Origin: an uncultured Clostridia bacterium
GTDB lineage: Bacteria > Bacillota > Clostridia > Christensenellales > Aristaeellaceae
Length of the DNA stretch: 7,385 nt
Reading direction: 5' to 3'
NCBI GenBank assembly: GCA_934636425.1
Contig: CAKUAV010000146.1
Span: 1-7,385 of the forward strand
Position 1 is the first letter of the stretch, and each line of letters starts with the position of its first letter. Both the position numbers and the translations under genes were made by a program. This document shows positions 5,215 to 7,385 of the stretch, one piece after another. Under the pieces are notes generated by a model. That model was not told where the DNA came from, did not search any database, and was given only the letters and a program-made list of their open reading frames with translations.

Positions 5215-6594
5215 ATGGCTGGACTGACCATGGACAAGCTGGTCGCGCTGTGCAAAAACCGCGGCTTCATATTCGCGGGCTCCGAGATTTACGGCGGCCT
5301 TTCGAACACCTGGGATTACGGCCCGCTGGGCGTGGAATACAAGAACAACATCAAGAAGGCCTGGTGGCGCAAATTCGTGCAGGAAAGCCCCTATAACACC
5401 GGCCTTGACTGCGCGATCCTGATGAATCGCGAGGTGTGGGTCGCCTCCGGCCATGTGGGCGGCTTCAACGACCCCCTGATGGACTGCAAGGCCTGCAAGG
5501 CGCGCTTCCGCGCCGACAAGCTGATTGAGGACTACACCAAGGGCGCTGAGACCGGCGACGGCTGGTCGAACGCCGAGCTGGAGGCCTATATCGCCGATCA
5601 CGACATCGTCTGTCCGGTCTGCGGCAAGAAGGATTTCACCGGCATCCGTCAGTTCAACCTGATGTTCAAGACGCATCAGGGCGTGACCGAGGACTCCACC
5701 AACGAGATCTATCTGCGTCCCGAGACGGCGCAGGGCATCTTCGTCAACTTCCTGAACGTCATGCGCACCACGCGCAAGAAGCTGCCGGCGGGCATCTGCC
5801 AGATCGGCAAGTCCTTCCGCAACGAAATCACGCCCGGCAACTTCATCTTCCGCGTGCGTGAGTTCGAGCAGATGGAGCTGGAGTTCTTCTGCAAGCCCGG
5901 CGAGGATCTGGAGTGGTTCGAATACTGGCGCTCCTTCTGCCGCGACTGGCTGCTCTCTCTGGGCATGAAGGCCGAGAACCTGCGCCTGCGCGATCATGAA
6001 AAGGACAAGCTGGCCTTCTATTCCAAGGCGACGACCGACTTCGAATATCTCTTCCCGTTCGGCTGGGGCGAACTGTGGGGCGTGGCCGACCGCACCGATT
6101 ACGACCTGAAGCAGCACAGCGAGCATTCCGGCAAGTCCATGGAGTACATGGATCCCATGACCAACGAGAAGTTCATCCCCTACTGCGTCGAGCCGTCCGT
6201 CGGCGTGGATCGTCTGGTGCTCTCCTTCCTGTGCGACGCATACGACGAGGAGCAGCTTGAGGGCGGCGACAGCCGCGTCGTGCTGCACCTGCATCCGGCG
6301 CTGGCTCCCTTCAAGGCCGCCGTCATGCCGCTGCAGAAGAACAAGCTGGGCGACAAGGCGCGCGAGGTCTACGCCATGCTGGCCAGGCACTTCATGGTGG
6401 ATTACGACGAGACCGGCTCCATCGGCAAGCGCTACCGCCGTCAGGACGAGATCGGCACGCCGTTCTGCATCTGCGTGGACTTCGACACCGAGACCACCGG
6501 CAACGTCACCGTCCGCAACCGCGACACCATGCAGCAGGACGTCGTGGCCATCGACAACCTGGTTTCCTACCTCGAGGAGCGCATCGACTTCTGA
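5215..6594 (+). CDS. glyQS: Glycyl-tRNA synthetase, single-chain alpha2 type
   Basis: This cytoplasmic class II aminoacyl-tRNA synthetase attaches glycine to tRNA-Gly and works as a homodimer. It has 459 residues (MAGLTMDKLV start), the usual length for the single-chain bacterial form and distinct from the two-gene alpha2beta2 enzyme. The N-terminus carries GFIFAGSEIYGG and the WDYGPLG segment typical of the family. Class II motif 2 includes FRNE (201-204), and motif 3 ends at GVDR (330-333, Arg333). The C-terminal ~100 residues form the anticodon-binding domain, starting near HPALAPFKAAV and ending LEERIDF. Two CxxC pairs (C91/C94 and C133/C136) lie in an insertion between motifs 1 and 2 and could bind zinc. 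Codons favour C- and G-ending optimal forms more than in the ABC genes, consistent with high expression. The upstream gap is too small for a T-box leader. The gene is often also called glyS. Confidence 0.96.
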   Translation: MAGLTMDKLVALCKNRGFIFAGSEIYGGLSNTWDYGPLGVEYKNNIKKAWWRKFVQESPYNTGLDCAILMNREVWVASGHVGGFNDPLMDCKACKARFRADKLIEDYTKGAETGDGWSNAELEAYIADHDIVCPVCGKKDFTGIRQFNLMFKTHQGVTEDSTNEIYLRPETAQGIFVNFLNVMRTTRKKLPAGICQIGKSFRNEITPGNFIFRVREFEQMELEFFCKPGEDLEWFEYWRSFCRDWLLSLGMKAENLRLRDHEKDKLAFYSKATTDFEYLFPFGWGELWGVADRTDYDLKQHSEHSGKSMEYMDPMTNEKFIPYCVEPSVGVDRLVLSFLCDAYDEEQLEGGDSRVVLHLHPALAPFKAAVMPLQKNKLGDKAREVYAMLARHFMVDYDETGSIGKRYRRQDEIGTPFCICVDFDTETTGNVTVRNRDTMQQDVVAIDNLVSYLEERIDF

Positions 6595-6606
6595 TCGCTT
6601 TTCCTG

Positions 6607-6639
6607 CCCGGGCGCTCCATTGCCGTGCGCCCGGGTTTT
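6607..6639 (+). terminator. Intrinsic terminator between the synthetase and PAP2 genes
   Basis: CCCGGGCGC (6607-6615) and GCGCCCGGG (6627-6635) form a perfect 9-bp GC stem around an 11-base loop, followed by TTTT (6636-6639). It begins 12 bases after the synthetase stop codon. The T-run is short, so termination may be partial and allow read-through into the phosphatase gene 24 bases further on. Confidence 0.82.
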
Positions 6640-6646
6640 CTGACTG

Positions 6647-6653
6647 AAAGGAG
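6647..6653 (+). promoter_or_regulatory. Ribosome binding site of the PAP2 phosphatase
   Basis: AAAGGAG ends 10 bases before the ATG at 6664 and supports that start. It is close behind the terminator T-run, leaving no room for a separate promoter between the two. Confidence 0.75.
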
Positions 6654-6663
6654 CTGATTTTCC

Positions 6664-7338
6664 ATGGAAACGACGGCCACCCTGACCCGCGCCGCCTCCT
6701 GGCTCAACACCACCTTCGCCGGCCTCGACCACTCGGTCGCGCAGTTCGCCCACAGCCTGCATGAAGGCCCGCTGGGCGGCTTCCTGGACTGGTTTATGCC
6801 CGCCATCACCTTCTTCGCCGACGCGGGCTGGGCGTTCCTCGCGCTGGGCCTGATCCTGCTGTGCTTCAAAAAGACCCGCAAGCTGGGCATGGCCACGCTG
6901 GGCGGCGTGATCATCGGCGCGCTGTTCACCAATGTGTGCATCAAGAACTTCGTCGCCCGGCCCCGCCCCTACGCCGATACCGCCAGCGACTTCTACGCCT
7001 GGTATCAGGCCGTCGGCCCCCGCCCCGAGAGCGACCTGTCCTTTCCCTCCGGCCACACCACCGCCGCCTTCGCCGCCATTACCGGCCTGTTCTTCGCCCT
7101 GGGCAAGAAGCGCAGGTGGCGCGGCTGGCTGTACGTCATCCCGGTGCTCATCGCCTTCTCCCGCATCTACCTGATGGTGCACTACACCACCGACGTGCTC
7201 GCGGGCATGATCATCGGCACGCTCTCCGGCTTCCTGGCCAGTCTCATCACCCGCGCCGTCGTGCGCTGGACGCGCCAAAATAAACCCGAGCTCGCACTCA
7301 GGCTGTGGGGCGCGCCCAAAAAGAAGCGCAAGGCATAA
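6664..7338 (+). CDS. PAP2-family membrane phosphatase
   Basis: This is a membrane-embedded acid phosphatase of the type-2 phosphatidic acid phosphatase superfamily (224 residues). All three signature motifs are present: KNFVARPRP (K94 to P102, KxxxxxxRP), PSGH (128-131) and SRIYLMVH (S166, R167, H173, with D177 following). The predicted catalytic residues are His131 and His173, with Asp177. Hydrophobic segments lie around residues 39-61, 71-90, 133-147, 153-172 and 178-198, consistent with a multi-span inner-membrane protein. The very basic C-terminus (KKKRKA) is likely cytoplasmic. Family members dephosphorylate undecaprenyl diphosphate, phosphatidylglycerol phosphate or phosphatidate; sequence alone does not separate these. 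Undecaprenyl-diphosphate phosphatase (BcrC-like) is plausible but unproven. The gene lies 69 bases after the synthetase and is presumably reached by read-through or by an internal promoter. Confidence 0.92.
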   Translation: METTATLTRAASWLNTTFAGLDHSVAQFAHSLHEGPLGGFLDWFMPAITFFADAGWAFLALGLILLCFKKTRKLGMATLGGVIIGALFTNVCIKNFVARPRPYADTASDFYAWYQAVGPRPESDLSFPSGHTTAAFAAITGLFFALGKKRRWRGWLYVIPVLIAFSRIYLMVHYTTDVLAGMIIGTLSGFLASLITRAVVRWTRQNKPELALRLWGAPKKKRKA

Positions 7339-7385
7339 AGACAGCCGCAGCAGCGCCAAACGACAGAACCTGCCCCGTGCAGACG
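7339..7385. other. Window end, no recognisable feature
   Basis: These 47 bases follow the phosphatase stop codon. I see no hairpin with a T-run, no ribosome binding site and no start codon in useful context. Any terminator or following gene lies outside the window. Confidence 0.6.

Noticed and set aside
5188..7359. 723-codon open frame on the minus strand, antisense to the synthetase and phosphatase genes
   Set aside because: It lies opposite two genes with complete family motifs. Its composition (rich in Gly, Ala, Val, His, Gln) is what the reverse of GC-rich codons gives, and no domain is recognisable. It also runs across the intergenic terminator.

Overview
The window looks like an ordinary, GC-rich chromosomal segment of a bacterium, most likely a high-GC member of the Clostridia. 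This is an inference from three things: a single-chain (alpha2) glycyl-tRNA synthetase, strong AAAGGAG-type ribosome binding sites, and a pair of half-size ABC exporters of a kind common in gut Firmicutes. No 16S or other taxonomic marker is present, so the placement is tentative. Genes are densely packed and there is no phage, plasmid, transposase or CRISPR signal.

Layout. Bases 1-223 carry no convincing gene. They hold three copies of a short hairpin-forming repeat (GTGGAAGC plus stem-loop), and a fourth copy lies inside the 3' end of the next gene. Bases 224-1144 (minus strand) encode an RluA-family RNA pseudouridine synthase with an N-terminal S4-like region. Bases 1145-1426 form a divergent control region with a promoter for each direction, an imperfect inverted repeat between them, and a run of eight G inside the spacer of the rightward promoter. 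Bases 1427-3202 and 3199-5031 (plus strand) encode two half-transporters, each a six-helix membrane domain fused to an ATPase domain. They overlap by 4 bases and probably form one heterodimeric exporter. A strong intrinsic terminator at 5079-5109 closes this operon.

Bases 5147-5208 hold the promoter region of the next unit. Bases 5215-6594 encode glycyl-tRNA synthetase. A second hairpin terminator at 6607-6639 lies between it and a PAP2-family membrane phosphatase (6664-7338), which has no obvious promoter of its own. The last 47 bases show nothing recognisable.

How the genes relate. The two ABC genes are clearly one functional unit with an unknown substrate: no precursor peptide, maturation enzyme or regulator is encoded beside them. 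The pseudouridine synthase, glycyl-tRNA synthetase and PAP2 phosphatase are separate housekeeping functions (RNA modification, tRNA charging, and envelope lipid phosphate metabolism). I see no new multi-gene system. The items most worth a second look are the hairpin repeat family, with compensatory stem changes and one copy absorbed into a protein C-terminus, and the homopolymeric G tract in the exporter promoter, which could make expression switchable.
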